Shown here piece by piece: positions 5,958 through 6,704 of a DNA stretch of 6,704 nucleotides. A model generated the notes under the pieces. That model saw only the letters and a program-made list of their open reading frames with translations, was not told the origin of the DNA and did not search any database. A program made the position numbers and the translations under genes. Origin of the DNA: Bacteriovorax sp. (GTDB lineage Bacteria; Bdellovibrionota; Bacteriovoracia; Bacteriovoracales; Bacteriovoracaceae); NCBI GenBank assembly GCA_030654205.1, contig JAURXW010000002.1:1-6704 (forward strand), written 5' to 3'. Position 1 is the stretch's first letter. Each line of letters opens with the position of its first letter.

Positions 5958-6015
5958 AATGGTATTATCCCGACAATAATAGTCAAACATCTGAAAACTA
6001 TAGAGGTCAAGGGCC

Positions 6016-6276
6016 ATGTCCAACTCACAAGACGATTTCAATCCAAAATTACTAAGGCAATACAGAGCTGAGATAGAAGAGTTGCTTGTTGAATCCGAGC
6101 ATGTCTACCGACTCACCATAGATTACGTCCTATTAGATGAAAAACTCGAAGAGATTTTTAGTCGTGCCAAAACTGATGGAATAGAAGATAAAATAATTTG
6201 GAATCTTATACACGCCATAATCCCCTCTTACATAAATTACGTAAACTACAAAGTTTCTGGCAAAAAAGCTGCTTAA
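6016..6276 (+). CDS. Small helical protein of unknown function, 86 aa
   Basis: I do not recognise this protein. It looks almost wholly alpha-helical. A polar N-terminus is followed by an amphipathic acidic helix (about residues 11-28, KLLRQYRAEIEELLVESE), another around 30-51 (DEKLEEIFSRAK), and a hydrophobic, Tyr-rich helix (58-79, with IIWNLIHAIIP and SYINYVNYKV). A short basic tail (SGKKAA) ends it. There is no signal peptide or certain membrane span, so it is likely a cytoplasmic adaptor or regulator-sized protein. AGAGG at 6002-6006 lies nine bases before ATG 6016, resembling the motB ribosome binding site and supporting the start. A methyltransferase-like gene begins 45 bases downstream on the same strand, with no obvious terminator between, so the two may be co-transcribed. 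It is divergent from the cysteine-rich peptide gene. Confidence 0.75.
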   Translation: MSNSQDDFNPKLLRQYRAEIEELLVESEHVYRLTIDYVLLDEKLEEIFSRAKTDGIEDKIIWNLIHAIIPSYINYVNYKVSGKKAA

Positions 6277-6321
6277 GATTTAAAATAAAATCTGTAAAAA
6301 GTAAATTTTGATGGAATCATC

Positions 6322-6704
6322 TTGATTAAGGAACTCATCGCCTATTTTAATTCTAAAACTACGAAAGAGGCCCGGGCCTTTGGGCATTTATATGAATCAA
6401 TCGCTTTGATCGAAAGAGAAAAACGATGCCGAAGTCAATGGCTTAGTCATAGGACATATTGTAAAAATATTATTACTCAAAATATTCAACTTGCTTCAAA
6501 AATGGGATCTGTTTTAGTTTTAGGATCGGGACCACTTCACGAAATCCCATTAGATATATTGGCAAAAAACTTTCAAAGAGTCGACTTGGTAGATGTAGTT
6601 CATTTAAAATCTACTAAGAACAATTATCTACATTACAAGAACATTAACTTTATAGAAGCCGATATTACTGAATTAGAATATCTATTAATAAAAAGCAAAA
6701 AAGT
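6322..6704 (+). CDS. Class I SAM-dependent methyltransferase-like protein, N-terminal part
   Basis: An open frame runs from the stop-free region after 6297 to the right edge of the window (127 codons, no stop). No ATG or GTG start fits; TTG at 6322 is the best start, with GGA at 6313-6315 six bases upstream. The first 60 residues are polar and helical (IALIEREKRCRSQWLSHRTYC). From residue 63 a Rossmann-type pattern appears: SVLVLGSGPLHEIP (63-76) is a SAM-binding motif I, DLVDVVH (88-94) ends strand 2 with the expected acidic residue D91, and FIEADIT (110-116) fits strand 3 with its acidic loop. The GSGPLHEIPLD and LVDVVH phrases recall a family annotated only as class I methyltransferase or hypothetical in proteobacteria; the substrate is unknown. 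The C-terminal portion is outside the window, so catalytic completeness cannot be judged. It may form an operon with the 86-residue gene upstream. Confidence 0.8.
   Translation, partial: MIKELIAYFNSKTTKEARAFGHLYESIALIEREKRCRSQWLSHRTYCKNIITQNIQLASKMGSVLVLGSGPLHEIPLDILAKNFQRVDLVDVVHLKSTKNNYLHYKNINFIEADITELEYLLIKSKK

Noticed and set aside
5943..5976. Possible sigma-28 promoter for the 86-residue gene (TAAAGCTC and CCCGACAA)
   Set aside because: The two halves are separated by 18 rather than 11 bases, so the spacing is wrong.
5963..5981. AT-rich inverted repeat TATTAT / ATAATA with a 7-base loop upstream of the 86-residue gene
   Set aside because: Only six A-T pairs, likely by chance in AT-rich DNA; too weak to call an operator or promoter.
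6276..6293. AGATTT / AAATCT hairpin after the 86-residue gene
   Set aside because: A six-pair AT-rich stem without a following T-tract; not a convincing terminator.

Overview
The window is an AT-rich stretch of a Gram-negative, flagellated bacterium, probably in Bdellovibrionota (a Bacteriovorax/Halobacteriovorax-like organism). This placement is an inference. It rests on three things: an elongation factor G of the mitochondrial-like 'spdEFG1' type (known from spirochaetes, planctomycetes and the former delta-proteobacteria), a proton-type MotAB stator under a sigma-28-type promoter, and several conserved-looking but unnamed proteins in AT-rich DNA. No mobile element, CRISPR array, tRNA or rRNA was seen.

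Layout: 1-1489 (minus) is the N-terminal two thirds of fusA, cut by the left edge, with a good sigma-70-like promoter at 1612-1584. 1766-2383 (plus) is an unrecognised 205-residue protein with its own promoter candidate and a terminator hairpin overlapping its stop codon. 2417-2992 and 3016-3789 (both minus) form a two-gene unit: an upstream membrane-anchored class I SAM-dependent methyltransferase and a downstream DUF4337-type membrane protein. A 164-bp divergent region holds a perfect 8-bp inverted repeat with a T-tract and a sigma-28 (FliA) promoter for motA (3954-4811) and motB (4841-5605). Convergent with motB, only 6 bp away, lies a small gene (5612-5887, minus) for a secreted peptide with eight cysteines and an extended -10 promoter. 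To the right are an 86-residue helical protein (6016-6276) and the start of a second class I methyltransferase-like gene (from 6322, cut by the right edge).

How it fits together: the one recognisable pathway is the flagellar stator. MotA and MotB form the torque-generating ion channel anchored to peptidoglycan, and the promoter suggests they are made late in the flagellar cascade. EF-G is translation housekeeping. The remaining genes are lineage-type accessory or hypothetical genes with no shown link to motility. No clearly new multi-gene system is evident. The most interesting items are the sigma-28 promoter, the cysteine-rich secreted peptide, the membrane methyltransferase/DUF4337 pair, and an excess of the word GGCC everywhere except in fusA.
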